Positions 35,226 to 44,691 of a stretch of 64,000 nt of DNA are shown piece after piece; the stretch's first letter is position 1; every line of letters begins with the position of its first letter. The stretch lies in contig JAATFX010000124.1 of NCBI GenBank assembly GCA_015654925.1, positions 1-64,000 on the forward strand, given 5' to 3'. The position numbers were made by a program, and so were the translations under genes. A model generated the notes under the pieces. That model was given only the letters and a program-made list of their open reading frames with translations. It did not search any database and was not told the DNA's origin. The DNA is from Enterobacterales bacterium (GTDB lineage: Bacteria; Pseudomonadota; Gammaproteobacteria; Enterobacterales; Enterobacteriaceae).

Positions 35226-36065
35226 TTATTCCAAAGGTTCGAATTTAAGGCTGGATAAAGGCTGCACCCTATCTTCACGAATCATTTTGTATTCGGTGTC
35301 GGGTCCAATCCATTTATTCCAGATTTTGTCGATGGTGCCGTCGTCATCCATCCCTTTCAGGCTGGTATTGATCTTCGCCAGCAGCGCCGGTTCGTCTTTG
35401 CGCATGCCGACGCCGATAGGTTCCAGCGCCATCGGCTCTTTGATCATGCCCAGCTCGATACCGTCTTTTTTGGCCTGTGAAATCATTTTGATGCCGGTCA
35501 TGGTATTCGTGACAAAACCAACGGCTTTGTTCTGCTCCAACGCCAGGAAAGCGGAGGCCGCGTCCTGGAAGGTCACCGCTTTCGCCCCCGCCAGATAGAT
35601 AGATTGCTCCGATGTGGTGCCTTTGGTCGCACTGATACGCTTGCCTTTAAAGTCCGCGCGGGTTTTATCGGCATTGGGCTTTTTCACCAATAGCATTTCT
35701 TTAGCGACATAATAGGGATCGCTGAACTGAATTTGTTTACCGCGGGTTTTGGTATAAGCCAGGTTGGCAATCAGGACATCAGCGCGCCCGGTAGCAATAA
35801 CCGCAATACGCGCCTCGATGGACGTCGGCATCAAATTGAGTTTTAGCCCCATTTTATCCGCCAGCGCCCCGCACAGGTCGACATCCATTCCCGCCAGTTG
35901 GCGGGTTTGCGGATCGGGAGACGAAAATGGGGGCACATCCGAATAGACCGCGCAGTTTAACTGACCGCGCGCCTGGATATCAGCAAGGGCATCCGCTTGC
36001 GCCGCAGAGCAGATCATCATCAACGGCAGAGCCAGTATGGTGCAAGACAGTAACTTCAGTTTCAT
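35226..36065 (-). CDS. Periplasmic amino acid-binding protein (family 3) of the pxp locus
   Basis: A 279-aa GlnH-like binding protein with a signal peptide ending near CSAAQA|DALAD. The ligand-domain signatures GMDVDLCGALADKMG and VLIANLAYTKTRGKQ are present. ATG at 36065 is preferred over an adjacent TTG. It heads the transcript leading into pxpB and pxpC. It has no permease or ATPase beside it and probably serves the importer encoded at 26128-28330, which lacks a binding protein. 5-oxoproline or a related amino acid is a reasonable ligand guess. Confidence 0.88.
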   Translation of the reverse strand: MKLKLLSCTILALPLMMICSAAQADALADIQARGQLNCAVYSDVPPFSSPDPQTRQLAGMDVDLCGALADKMGLKLNLMPTSIEARIAVIATGRADVLIANLAYTKTRGKQIQFSDPYYVAKEMLLVKKPNADKTRADFKGKRISATKGTTSEQSIYLAGAKAVTFQDAASAFLALEQNKAVGFVTNTMTGIKMISQAKKDGIELGMIKEPMALEPIGVGMRKDEPALLAKINTSLKGMDDDGTIDKIWNKWIGPDTEYKMIREDRVQPLSSLKFEPLE

Positions 36066-36441
36066 CAATATTTCCCCGGCATTTTTATTTAACGGCGTGT
36101 GGCGGGGATATCCCCCGGCTCATCCAGCGCAATGCTGGCGAATGAAGCAATTTAAAAACAAAAAGATAACTCACTACCCTACCTTCGCCCCCAGTACCCC
36201 GACTATATAAGTTCCAATTTGGCTTGTATAAGAGGTAAACCCTGTATGGCGATATGCATTTTGTATGACTGGAAAAACCGCGGCGCTGGTAAAACTGGCT
36301 ATAAGCAAAAACTATCCAGGCAGAACAAAATTATCTTAACCCCCGCCCGGCATACCGCTTTAGGGTAAGGCTGGCGTCCAGGGTAATGGGAAGATAATTC
36401 CAGTGATAAAGCGAGATTGAAGGTTGAAAATAAATTCCAGA
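36066..36441. other. Divergent promoter region between the binding protein and EamA transporter genes
   Basis: No gene seen in 376 bases. It separates two divergent genes and must hold both promoters. An imperfect inverted repeat TATAAG...CTTGTA with an 11-base spacer (about 36205-36227) could be a LysR-type site. That is a weak visual match. Confidence 0.4.
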
Positions 36442-37350
36442 ATGGGGATTCTGCTTAAAATAATGGCAGCCTTGTGTGCAACATTAATGCTGGCCTGCGT
36501 CAAGGGTCTGGGCGGCGGGATACCTACCGGGGAAGTTATTTTTTTCCGCTCCTTTGTCGCCTTATTTCCTTTGCTGATTTGGTTAAAATGCCAAGGCAAT
36601 ATCCTGGCGCTGATCAAAACCAAAAATATCTTCGGCCATTTAATCCGTGGTTTTTCCGGCACTGGCGGAATGTATTTCAATTATCTGGCGTTAGTCTATA
36701 TCTCTCTGGCCGATGCCACGGCTATCAGTTATGCCGCGCCTTTATTTACCGTGGTGATGGCGGCGATTTTGCTGAAAGAACATGTCCGTTTTTCCCGCTG
36801 GCTGGCGGTTATCGTCGGATTTTCCGGCATCTTGGTGATGCTTTCGGCGCATTTGAATGCCACGGAGTCTTTTTTCTCCGGTGATGCCGCGAGCGCCACA
36901 TCCGGTATTGGGATTATGTTCGCCCTGCTCGCCGCATTTTGTTCCGCAGCCTCCTCGGTGCAGATTCGTTTTCTCAATGGGGTGGAAAAACCGGGCGCCA
37001 TTGTTTTTTATTTCTCGTTAATGACCATGCTGATTGGTTTGGCCACGATATTCTTCGGTTGGCCTATGCCCGATGCGCTACAGCTCCTGCTGCTTATCGG
37101 CTGCGGATTCTTTGGCGGTATGGCGCAAATTCTGATCACGCTCAGCCTGCGCTATGCCGACGCGTCGCTGCTGGCGCCTTTTGATTACACCACGCTGGTT
37201 TGGTCGATGCTGATTGGTTATTTCTTTTTAGACAACCTGCCCACCTCCACCACTATCATTGGGGCGGCAATCGTAGCGACCGCGGGTATTTTCACCATCT
37301 GGAGCGAACGGCGCCTGCGCAAGCCGCGTATCGTACGCGGCATAAATTAA
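36442..37350 (+). CDS. EamA-family (DMT superfamily) transporter
   Basis: A 302-aa inner-membrane protein with about ten hydrophobic segments and the two EamA halves (first half GEVIFFRSFVALFPLLIWL; second half from GIMFALLAAFCSAASSVQ). Relatives export amino acids or other metabolites. The start is uncertain: ATG at 36442 lacks a clear ribosome site, and a TTG six codons earlier is in frame. It is convergent with the PTS gene. No link to the pxp locus beyond position. Confidence 0.82.
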   Translation: MGILLKIMAALCATLMLACVKGLGGGIPTGEVIFFRSFVALFPLLIWLKCQGNILALIKTKNIFGHLIRGFSGTGGMYFNYLALVYISLADATAISYAAPLFTVVMAAILLKEHVRFSRWLAVIVGFSGILVMLSAHLNATESFFSGDAASATSGIGIMFALLAAFCSAASSVQIRFLNGVEKPGAIVFYFSLMTMLIGLATIFFGWPMPDALQLLLLIGCGFFGGMAQILITLSLRYADASLLAPFDYTTLVWSMLIGYFFLDNLPTSTTIIGAAIVATAGIFTIWSERRLRKPRIVRGIN

Positions 37351-37384
37351 GCTGGAATCAGCGGCCGGACGCGGACCGTCCTGC

Positions 37385-38830
37385 TTAACTCAAATCAACA
37401 TTCTTGCTGCCGAACAGCCAGGTGATAATGAACCCCGCGGCGTAAGAAACCAGCAGTCCGGCGACGTAAACCAGGATGCCGGCATAAATGCCCCGGGCCG
37501 AGGTCATCAGCGGAATGGACACGATGCCGGAGGGGCCGAAAACGGTATTGAGGCCCACCGGCAGGCCCATATAAGCCACCATCCCGAGGAAGAAGCCGCC
37601 GACGGCGCCGCCCAGACAGGCGGTGATAAAGGGTTTCACCCGGGGCAGCGTCACTCCGTAAATCAGCGGTTCGCCAATGCCGAGAATGCCTGGAATGATC
37701 GCGCCCTTGATCTGGGTACGCAGCACCGAGCCGGCTTTGGCCCTGGCGAACAGCGCCATCGCCGCCCCCACCTGCCCCCCGCCGGCCATGGCCAGGATCG
37801 GAAACAGCGAATTAAACCCCTGGGCGTCCATCAAGGCGAAATAGACCGGGACAAACCCCTGATGGATGCCGAACATGACCGCCAGCAGGAACAAACCCGC
37901 CAGCACGGCGCTGCCGAACGGGTTGCCGTTGAGATGTAAAAACAGCCATGACATGCCTTTAAACAGCGCCCCGCCGGCAGGCATGATGACCACGAACGTT
38001 ACCGCCCCCATAATCAGGAGGGTGACGACCGAGGTCAGTATCATATCCAGATTATCGGGCATGATCTTGCGCACCGTGCGTTCGACCCAGGCGCCCAGGA
38101 TCGTGGCGATCAGCACGCCGATAATGCTGCCGCGGGGATCGATGGGCAGGCCGAAGAAGTTGTCGATGCCGGCATAATAACCGACCTTGGCGTCCGGGAC
38201 GTAGCCCAGCACAAACAGCGAGGCGATGATGGCGCCATTCACCCCCGTGCCGCCAAACGCCTTTTGCGCGTTATGGCCGATCAAAATGCTCAAAAAAGCG
38301 AACAGGCCTTTACTGAAGACTTTCATATAGCCAATCATGCCCACCAGCCAGGCATTGGGCGACGTCACGCCGATGACCATGCTTTGTTCCAGCAGGGTGG
38401 CGATCCCCAGCAGTAAGCCGGCGGCGATAAAACCGGGGATCAGCGGGGTAAAAATGGTGGCGAACGTGCTGAAAAAGCGGTGAATGGCGCTGCCCTGCTG
38501 TGCTTTGACCCGCTGTTTATTTTCGGCGGCGACGGCGCGCAGATCCTTGGGGGCAGCGGCGATGCCCGGTTCGTAGCGGCCCAGCGCGGCATTGATCATT
38601 TCGGCGGCGGTTTGCGCTTTACCGGGGCCTAAAACTATCTGTAACTGATGGTCCCCGTCGATAACGCCCAGCACGCCGGGCATGGTTTTCAGGGCCGCGT
38701 GGTCGATCCGCGTGTGGTCTTGCAGGGTAAGACGCAGCCGCGTCATGCAGTTGCCGCAAACCGCGACGTTATCGCGGCCGCCGACAAAACCTAAAATCTG
38801 TTCGATCGTTGCTTCAGTGATTTTCGCCAT
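37385..38830 (-). CDS. murP: PTS permease subunits IIBC, MurP-like
   Basis: A 481-aa fused IIB-IIC sugar permease. The IIB domain starts at residue 1 with the phosphorylation cysteine in [10 protein letters not shown] and the segment [20 protein letters not shown]. The IIC domain (about residues 110-480) carries the substrate motif [14 protein letters not shown]. The IIB text resembles E. coli MurP, the N-acetylmuramic acid permease, which relies on glucose IIA because it has no IIA of its own, as here. No MurQ etherase or MurR regulator is next to it, so the sugar could differ. The symbol is a best guess. Confidence 0.78.
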   Translation of the reverse strand: MAKITEATIEQILGFVGGRDNVAVCGNCMTRLRLTLQDHTRIDHAALKTMPGVLGVIDGDHQLQIVLGPGKAQTAAEMINAALGRYEPGIAAAPKDLRAVAAENKQRVKAQQGSAIHRFFSTFATIFTPLIPGFIAAGLLLGIATLLEQSMVIGVTSPNAWLVGMIGYMKVFSKGLFAFLSILIGHNAQKAFGGTGVNGAIIASLFVLGYVPDAKVGYYAGIDNFFGLPIDPRGSIIGVLIATILGAWVERTVRKIMPDNLDMILTSVVTLLIMGAVTFVVIMPAGGALFKGMSWLFLHLNGNPFGSAVLAGLFLLAVMFGIHQGFVPVYFALMDAQGFNSLFPILAMAGGGQVGAAMALFARAKAGSVLRTQIKGAIIPGILGIGEPLIYGVTLPRVKPFITACLGGAVGGFFLGMVAYMGLPVGLNTVFGPSGIVSIPLMTSARGIYAGILVYVAGLLVSYAAGFIITWLFGSKNVDLS

Positions 38831-39019
38831 CGGATTGACGTCCTGTTCGTGACTGCCCGGATAAAAGCGTGTGGTGTGTTCGAATCCTGCCCGCGCCTGC
38901 GACGGGAAGCAATGCCCATGTGGATTTTTTACCGCTATCAGAATTTCATATGGTTATTAATTGAACATGCGATTGACAAAATTATCATCTTAATTGATGA
39001 TTCAAACATTCTTGCAACA

Positions 39020-39031
39020 TTGTTGACAATC
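39020..39031. promoter_or_regulatory. GntR operator half-site before the flavin reductase operon
   Basis: TTGTTGACAATC repeats the left arm of the full palindrome at 39053-39069, with its right arm degenerate. It could be a secondary site for the same regulator. Confidence 0.35.
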
Positions 39032-39052
39032 TACCATTTCACATTTTAAATA

Positions 39053-39069
39053 TTGTTGATAATCAACAA
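39053..39069. promoter_or_regulatory. Candidate GntR/FCD operator before the flavin reductase operon
   Basis: Perfect 17-base palindrome TTGTTGATAATCAACAA, 31 bases before the GTG start of the operon. The same GATAATCAACAA text recurs upstream of the GntR/FCD gene at 45499-45510. A shared site at the operon and at the regulator's own promoter is the usual sign of a regulator-target pair. Confidence 0.65.
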
Positions 39070-39099
39070 AAATATGCCGTTTTAAAAGAGGAATTTCAT

Positions 39100-39606
39100 G
39101 TGGATCAGCTGATTAAAGATAATTTCCGCCATTGCATGAGACGTCTTGCCGCTACCGTTTGTATCATCAGTTGCCAACACCGCGACGAGAGATACGGCAT
39201 CACGGCCTCGGCGGTCACCTCGCTGTGCGTTGATCCGATTTCGCTGCTGGCCTGCATTAATAGCGCCTCGACGCTATTGCCGCCGCTGCTGGCGCAAAAG
39301 CGGTATTGCATCAATGTGCTCAAACATTCCCAGGCCGACATTTCGCGGCGCTTTAGCACCCCCTTGCCGCCCCATGAACGTTTCTCGCTGGGGAAATGGC
39401 GGAACAATAGCGACGCGGTGCCTTATCTCGCCGATGCGCAAGCCTGTTTATTTTGTGACGTCGACCGCGTCATCCCCTATGCCACCCATCAGATTGTGAT
39501 AGGCCGCGTCACGGGATGCCAGTTCGACGACAGCGTGTCGCCGCTGATTTATCAGGACGGCCACTATGCCGCGTCGTCGCCGCTGCTGGAAAGCCTCGCC
39601 GGCTGA
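39100..39606 (+). CDS. Flavin reductase domain protein (HpaC-like)
   Basis: A 168-aa NAD(P)H:flavin reductase-like protein with the FMN-binding segment ERYGITASAVTSLCVDPIS and a late stretch VIGRVTGCQFDD. Such proteins supply reduced flavin to partner monooxygenases. GTG at 39100 is the start: GAGGA lies seven bases upstream, and the overlapping ATG runs into a stop after four codons. The luciferase-like monooxygenase follows after 78 bases and is the obvious partner. Confidence 0.85.
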   Translation: MDQLIKDNFRHCMRRLAATVCIISCQHRDERYGITASAVTSLCVDPISLLACINSASTLLPPLLAQKRYCINVLKHSQADISRRFSTPLPPHERFSLGKWRNNSDAVPYLADAQACLFCDVDRVIPYATHQIVIGRVTGCQFDDSVSPLIYQDGHYAASSPLLESLAG

Positions 39607-39684
39607 CCGCGCGGCAATCCGGCGCCGGCGCCGCGGCGCGCACCCTTATCCTTGGACGAAACCCACTTTAACCGGAGCACCATA

Positions 39685-40767
39685 ATGCAGCTTGGATTAT
39701 TCAGTTTGATGACCTTGCGCGATCACCCCGAAGGGGTCCGCGGCGTCATGCGCGATACGCAAACCATGGTGAAAACCGCCGAAGAGGCGGGGTTTGATAT
39801 CGCATGGTTCGCGGAGCACCATTTCGCCAATTATTCCAGTTCGCCTTCCCCGCTGATCATGGCGGCCAATGCGGCGGCCTGGACGTCGAAAATCAAACTG
39901 GCCCCGGGCGTGCTGGTGTTGCCCCTCTACCATCCCCTGCGCCTGGCGCAGGAGATTGCGGCGGTGGATGCGCTGAGCGACGGCCGATTAGTGCTGGGTT
40001 TGGGTACCGGCTACCAGCAGTACGAGTTTGACCGCTACCACGTCGCGCTGACGGACAAAATCGATATTTTCCTGGAATACTGGGAGGTAATTGAACAGGC
40101 GCTGGTCAACGGCGAGGTGGACTACCGGGGGAAATACATCACCATTCCCCACACCCGCTTTGCCATTAAATCCTATCAGCAACCGCTGCCCCAGCTGTAT
40201 GTCACGTCGTCCCATCCCCGGCTGCTGAACCGGTTTAAACAATGGCGCGCGGTGCCCTTCCTGGCGGCGAGCACCCTCGGTTCGCCGGCGCTGTACAAGA
40301 TGGTCGACGGACTCAATCAAAGTTGGGAGACCCTGGGGGAAAACCCCGCCTCCCGCCCCCTGGCCATTATGCAATATGTCCATGTTACCGGCAGCCGGAA
40401 GGAAGCACTGGAAGCCGCCGAGCGCGCGCGTTATGTGGGGCGCATGGCCTATCATTTGCGCAATGCCCAGCTCCCGCTGGATGAAACCGGTTATATCCGC
40501 AACGAAGCCTTCCCAGGGGAGAACACCCTGGAGGAATATGCGGAGAATATGATTATCGGCGATCCTTATCACGTGGCCGAGCATATGATTGCGGATATTA
40601 AAAGGCTTAACCCCGATAATTACACCTGCAATTTCCAATTCGGCTGCATGCCGATAGAACAGGCCCGGCAATCCCTCCATCGTTTTAGCCAAGAGGTGCT
40701 GCCGTTAATTGAAAAAGAATTGGGTCCTATTTCCGATATAGGAAATAAGCCTGGAATAATTATCTGA
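39685..40767 (+). CDS. Luciferase-like flavin-dependent monooxygenase 1
   Basis: A 360-aa LLM-class TIM-barrel monooxygenase with FDIAWFAEHHF, APGVLVLPLYHPLRLAQE and GRLVLGLGTGYQQYE, typical of the bacterial luciferase family. The ATG at 39685 has GGAG eight bases upstream; the 11-codon upstream extension is not conserved-looking. Together with the preceding reductase it should form a two-component monooxygenase. The following amino acid-type importer suggests oxidation of an amino acid derivative carrying a C-S, C-N or similar side group; that is inference. Confidence 0.88.
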   Translation: MQLGLFSLMTLRDHPEGVRGVMRDTQTMVKTAEEAGFDIAWFAEHHFANYSSSPSPLIMAANAAAWTSKIKLAPGVLVLPLYHPLRLAQEIAAVDALSDGRLVLGLGTGYQQYEFDRYHVALTDKIDIFLEYWEVIEQALVNGEVDYRGKYITIPHTRFAIKSYQQPLPQLYVTSSHPRLLNRFKQWRAVPFLAASTLGSPALYKMVDGLNQSWETLGENPASRPLAIMQYVHVTGSRKEALEAAERARYVGRMAYHLRNAQLPLDETGYIRNEAFPGENTLEEYAENMIIGDPYHVAEHMIADIKRLNPDNYTCNFQFGCMPIEQARQSLHRFSQEVLPLIEKELGPISDIGNKPGIII

Positions 40768-40876
40768 CCGTATTTTTTCAGCAAAAATAGTGCCTGCAAG
40801 GCATAACACCTGCACCCCATTACGTTTAATCGTAACGGGAATATTATAAAACGTTCAACATCGTGGGGAATTAAAC

Positions 40877-41704
40877 ATGTCCAGAAAAGCCATTATCCCA
40901 GCTTTATTTTTTGTCTTTTCCAGCCTGGCCGGTATGCAGGTGGCTTATTCGCAATCCACGCTTGATAGCATTATTCAAAGTAAAAAATTGCGCTGCGCCG
41001 TCGTGCTTGATTCCCCTCCCTCCGGCTTTCGCACCCCCGATAACCAACCCGACGGGTTTGACGTGGCGTATTGCAAAGATATGGCGCAATCCCTCGGGGT
41101 GGTGGCGGAAATCGTGGAAACGCCGGCATCGGATCGTATCCCGGCGCTGGTGTCGAAACGGGTGGATGTCGTCGTGGCCTCCACTACCGTGACGCCCCAG
41201 CGCGCGATGACCGTGGCGTTTACCCAGCCGTACGTGAATTACACCGTGACGGTGATCGCCCGCAAAGGCGCGGATATAACCAACTATGAGCAACTGCGCG
41301 GCAAAAAACTCGGCGCGGTGGTGGGTTCGACCTTCGAGCAATTGTTTAATAAAGAATTGCAGGGTCGCTGGAAAGACACCGGCACCACTTACACCGGTTA
41401 TTCCAGCGATACAGAAACCTTTATGGCGCTGCAACAAGGCAAGATCGATGCGATTTTGCAAGCGAGCTCGGTGTTCAACACCTTGGCCAAAAGCGGCCAG
41501 TTTCCCACTTTTGTATCAGCGGGCCAGGCCCCCCTTTCCGATATGGATTCCATCGCCGTTCGCCGCGGCGATCAGGAATTTCTGAATTGGGCCAAAGTTT
41601 TTGTCTGGAACCAGGTGGCCAGCGGACGTTATGCCGAGCTGTATAAGCATTATATGGGCGACGGTCCGATACCCTCGCTGAATGTGAATGGCGTGGATTT
41701 TTAA
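40877..41704 (+). CDS. Periplasmic amino acid-binding protein (family 3), third importer
   Basis: A 275-aa GlnH-type binding protein with a signal peptide ending near VAYS|QSTLD and the family stretches GFDVAYCKDMAQSLG and ASTTVTPQRAMTVAF. GGGGA precedes the ATG. It starts the importer block of the flavin monooxygenase operon. Ligand unknown. Confidence 0.9.
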   Translation: MSRKAIIPALFFVFSSLAGMQVAYSQSTLDSIIQSKKLRCAVVLDSPPSGFRTPDNQPDGFDVAYCKDMAQSLGVVAEIVETPASDRIPALVSKRVDVVVASTTVTPQRAMTVAFTQPYVNYTVTVIARKGADITNYEQLRGKKLGAVVGSTFEQLFNKELQGRWKDTGTTYTGYSSDTETFMALQQGKIDAILQASSVFNTLAKSGQFPTFVSAGQAPLSDMDSIAVRRGDQEFLNWAKVFVWNQVASGRYAELYKHYMGDGPIPSLNVNGVDF

Positions 41705-41743
41705 TCCGCGATTGCTGCCGGTTCAACGTTTTAGGTAAAGCCA

Positions 41744-42406
41744 ATGTTGGATTATCAATTTTACTGGACAATTGTTTGGGATGCATTGCCCCAGTTATTT
41801 TCCGGCGCCTGGGTCACCCTGCAAATCACCCTATTGTCCGTTATTATCGGCACGGCGATCGCCATGCCGATGTCCATCGCCAGACATCGGAGCAGCGGAC
41901 CCGGCTACCGTATTTCAACGGCATGGGTCGAGCTGTCGCGCAATACCCCGGTCCTGTTTCAGGTCTATATGATGTATTTCGGCGTGGGTGTGTTAAGTAT
42001 CAATATATCCAGCTATATGGCGGTCTTGATCGCCATCACTTTTAATAACGCCGGATATTTGACCGAAATATTCCGCGGCGGACTGGCCGCGGTGCCCAGG
42101 CAACAAATGGCGACGGCCCGGTCGCTGGGAATGAATAATGCGCAAAGTTTTATACACGTCATTTTCCCCCAGGTATTTGCGATTGTCTTTCCGTCCTTTG
42201 TCACCCAGTGCGTATGGGCCATGCTGAATACGTCGCTAGGGATGCTGGTCGGCCTGCATGAACTGGCTGGCGCGGCACAATATGCGCAATCGGTCTCGTT
42301 CCGCACGTTCGAGTTTTTTATCATTACCGCCGTTTTTTACTACGCTATCGCCAAGCTGATTCAGTTTAGCGCACAGATGTTCTTCCGCCTGATGTATAGG
42401 AGGTAA
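41744..42406 (+). CDS. Amino acid ABC transporter permease, third importer
   Basis: A 220-aa permease of the HisMQ type with the EAA loop RQQMATARSLGMNNAQSF. It is followed two bases later by its partner permease gene. Confidence 0.88.
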   Translation: MLDYQFYWTIVWDALPQLFSGAWVTLQITLLSVIIGTAIAMPMSIARHRSSGPGYRISTAWVELSRNTPVLFQVYMMYFGVGVLSINISSYMAVLIAITFNNAGYLTEIFRGGLAAVPRQQMATARSLGMNNAQSFIHVIFPQVFAIVFPSFVTQCVWAMLNTSLGMLVGLHELAGAAQYAQSVSFRTFEFFIITAVFYYAIAKLIQFSAQMFFRLMYRR

Positions 42407-42408
42407 GT

Positions 42409-43065
42409 ATGCAATTCGTACTGGGTTACCAAGGGCTGCAATGGTCCGACGCCTATTACTTGCTGCAAGGCGCAATCAATACGCTTTCGCTGGCCTGCGT
42501 CGCGGGATTATTGGGCTCGCTGCTGGGCATCCCGTTGGGCTGGGCGCGCGCTTCATCGCTGGTGGCGCGGGTGATTACCACGCCGGTGGTCGATATCTTT
42601 CGCAGCATTCCCATGATCATCATCTTGATTTTACTCAACAGCCTGTTCTCCATCCTCGGGGCCGGTTTATCCGCTTTCACCCTGGGCAGCCTGGCCCTGG
42701 GATGCTGGATGGCGGCGGTCACGTCCGAAGTGGCCAGGGCCGGGTTCCAGGCTGTTCCGCCGGTATTTCGCCGCAGCGCCCGCTCGCTCGGCATGAATTA
42801 CCTTCAGGAGCTGATTTATATTTCACTGCCGTTGATGATCCGCTCGTCCCTCAGCGCCTGGATCGGCCTGCTGCTCAGCCTGATTAAGGATAGCGCCCTG
42901 GCGAGCGTGATCGGTTATGTGGAATTCATGCGCGCCACCCAGGGACTGATCAACCGGACCCATGAAACCTGGTTTCTGCTGCTCGGCACCGGCGTGTTTT
43001 ACTTCATCGTGTGCTACCCCATCTCGCGCTTTAGCCGCCATCTGGAAAGGAAGGTCGCAATATGA
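42409..43065 (+). CDS. Amino acid ABC transporter permease, third importer partner
   Basis: A 218-aa permease with the loop RRSARSLGMNYLQELIY. Its stop overlaps the start of the ATPase gene by four bases. AGGAGG is present just before its ATG. Confidence 0.88.
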   Translation: MQFVLGYQGLQWSDAYYLLQGAINTLSLACVAGLLGSLLGIPLGWARASSLVARVITTPVVDIFRSIPMIIILILLNSLFSILGAGLSAFTLGSLALGCWMAAVTSEVARAGFQAVPPVFRRSARSLGMNYLQELIYISLPLMIRSSLSAWIGLLLSLIKDSALASVIGYVEFMRATQGLINRTHETWFLLLGTGVFYFIVCYPISRFSRHLERKVAI

Positions 43066-43829
43066 TTGAAATTAAAAATGTCCGCAAAACCTATGGGCCG
43101 CTAACCGTCCTGAACGGCATCGATTTATCCATCAATAAAGGTGAATTGGTCTGCCTGATCGGCGCCAGCGGCTCGGGTAAATCGACCCTCCTGCAATGCA
43201 TCAACGGACTGGAATCCATTCAGGGCGGCGAAATCTGGGTTGACGGCACCAGCGTGCATGGGACGGGAACCAAAATCAATCGGCTGCGCCGCAAGCTGGG
43301 CATCGTGTTTCAGCAATACAACGCCTTTCCCCATCTGAGCGCCATCGAGAACGTCGCCCTGGCGCCGCGGGTCGTGGCCAAAATGAGCAAAAAAGCGGCC
43401 ATGGCATTGGCGCAAAAACATCTCGACCATGTGGGGCTGGGCGAAAAGGCCGGCATGCTGCCTTCGCATCTTTCGGGCGGCCAATTGCAGCGTCTGGCCA
43501 TCGCCAGGGCATTAGCGATGGAGCCTGAATATATGTTGTTCGACGAAGTCACATCCGCACTCGATCCCGAGCTGGTGGGCGAAGTGCTGGAAACCATGCG
43601 GCTGCTGAAATCGGAGGGCATGACGATGGTGGTCGTAACCCACGATATCAACTTCGTCAGGGAATCCGCCGACCGCGTCGCCTTCCTGCATAAAGGCGAA
43701 GTCTGCGAATTGGGCAGCGCTTATGAGGTTATCGATAACCCGCAGCAGGTTCAAACGCAGAAATTCCTGCGCCGCGAAAGCCGCGGTTCGCGCCTGGACG
43801 GCCCCCCGCTCTCCCTTTCCTACGGGTGA
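43062..43829 (+). CDS. Amino acid ABC transporter ATPase, third importer
   Basis: A 255-aa ATPase: Walker [11 protein letters not shown], signature LSGGQLQR, Walker B MLFDEVTSALDPE and switch VVTHDINF. The Walker B follow-on residue is V where P is usual (DEVTS instead of DEPTS), a tolerated change in this family. It completes the importer of the flavin monooxygenase operon. Confidence 0.92.
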   Translation: MIEIKNVRKTYGPLTVLNGIDLSINKGELVCLIGASGSGKSTLLQCINGLESIQGGEIWVDGTSVHGTGTKINRLRRKLGIVFQQYNAFPHLSAIENVALAPRVVAKMSKKAAMALAQKHLDHVGLGEKAGMLPSHLSGGQLQRLAIARALAMEPEYMLFDEVTSALDPELVGEVLETMRLLKSEGMTMVVVTHDINFVRESADRVAFLHKGEVCELGSAYEVIDNPQQVQTQKFLRRESRGSRLDGPPLSLSYG

Positions 43830-43888
43830 TATGCGCGACGGATTGATGTTATTAACTTTTTCGATTTATCACATTACGGAGGTACGTT

Positions 43889-44650
43889 ATGATTTCTTTT
43901 GATCTTCACGGTCGTACGGCGCTCATTACCGGCGCGGCCAGCGGCATCGGTCTGGAAACGGCGCGCCTGCTGCTGCGCTCCGGCGCGCGGGTGGCAATCA
44001 ACTATCTACCCGACGATCCGCGCGGCGAGCAGGCGCTGGCCGCACTGGCGGCGGAAGGGTTTTCCGCCATCGGCGCGCCAGGGGATGTCAGCGACCCCGA
44101 ACAAGCGCAGGCGATGGTGCACGAGGCCATCGGCCGGCTCGGCCGGCTGGATCTGCTGGTCAACAATGCCGGGACGCCGGGGGTGCAAAAACCGATCCCC
44201 ATAACCGATCTGGACAGCATCAGCGAAACCCTGTGGCAAACGCTGCTCAACGTTAACCTGCTTAGCGTGTTCCGCTGTTCCAAAGCTGCCGCCCCGGCCT
44301 TAAAAGCCAGCAACGGCGCCATCGTCAATACCGCGTCGATCGCGGGTTTCGGTTCTATCGCCAGCACCATCGCCTACAGCGGATCAAAAGCCGCGGTGAT
44401 CAATCTGACCAAAAATCTCGCTCATGCCCTGGCGCCGGAGGTGCGGGTAAACGCCGTCGCGCCCGGTTCGGTGGAAAGCTCATGGATGATTGAATGGTCG
44501 GAGGAACGCCGCCAAAAGACTATCGCCGCCACGCCGCTGAAACGGTGGTGCACCACCCGCGATGTCGCCGAACTCATTGTCTACCTGGGCTTTGCCGGCA
44601 GCATGATTACGGGGGAGACGGTGGTGATCGACGGAGGCATTTCCATCTGA
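43889..44650 (+). CDS. Short-chain dehydrogenase/reductase of the flavin monooxygenase operon
   Basis: A 253-aa classical SDR with TGAASGIGLETA, NNAG, catalytic YSGSK and a C-terminal GETVVIDGG. It begins after a good GGAGG and is the last gene of the operon. It may oxidise or reduce the carbonyl or alcohol made by the monooxygenase. Specificity unknown. Confidence 0.88.
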   Translation: MISFDLHGRTALITGAASGIGLETARLLLRSGARVAINYLPDDPRGEQALAALAAEGFSAIGAPGDVSDPEQAQAMVHEAIGRLGRLDLLVNNAGTPGVQKPIPITDLDSISETLWQTLLNVNLLSVFRCSKAAAPALKASNGAIVNTASIAGFGSIASTIAYSGSKAAVINLTKNLAHALAPEVRVNAVAPGSVESSWMIEWSEERRQKTIAATPLKRWCTTRDVAELIVYLGFAGSMITGETVVIDGGISI

Positions 44651-44691
44651 CGCCGGGCGCGACATCCTAGCGGCCATGGCCCGATGAACCG

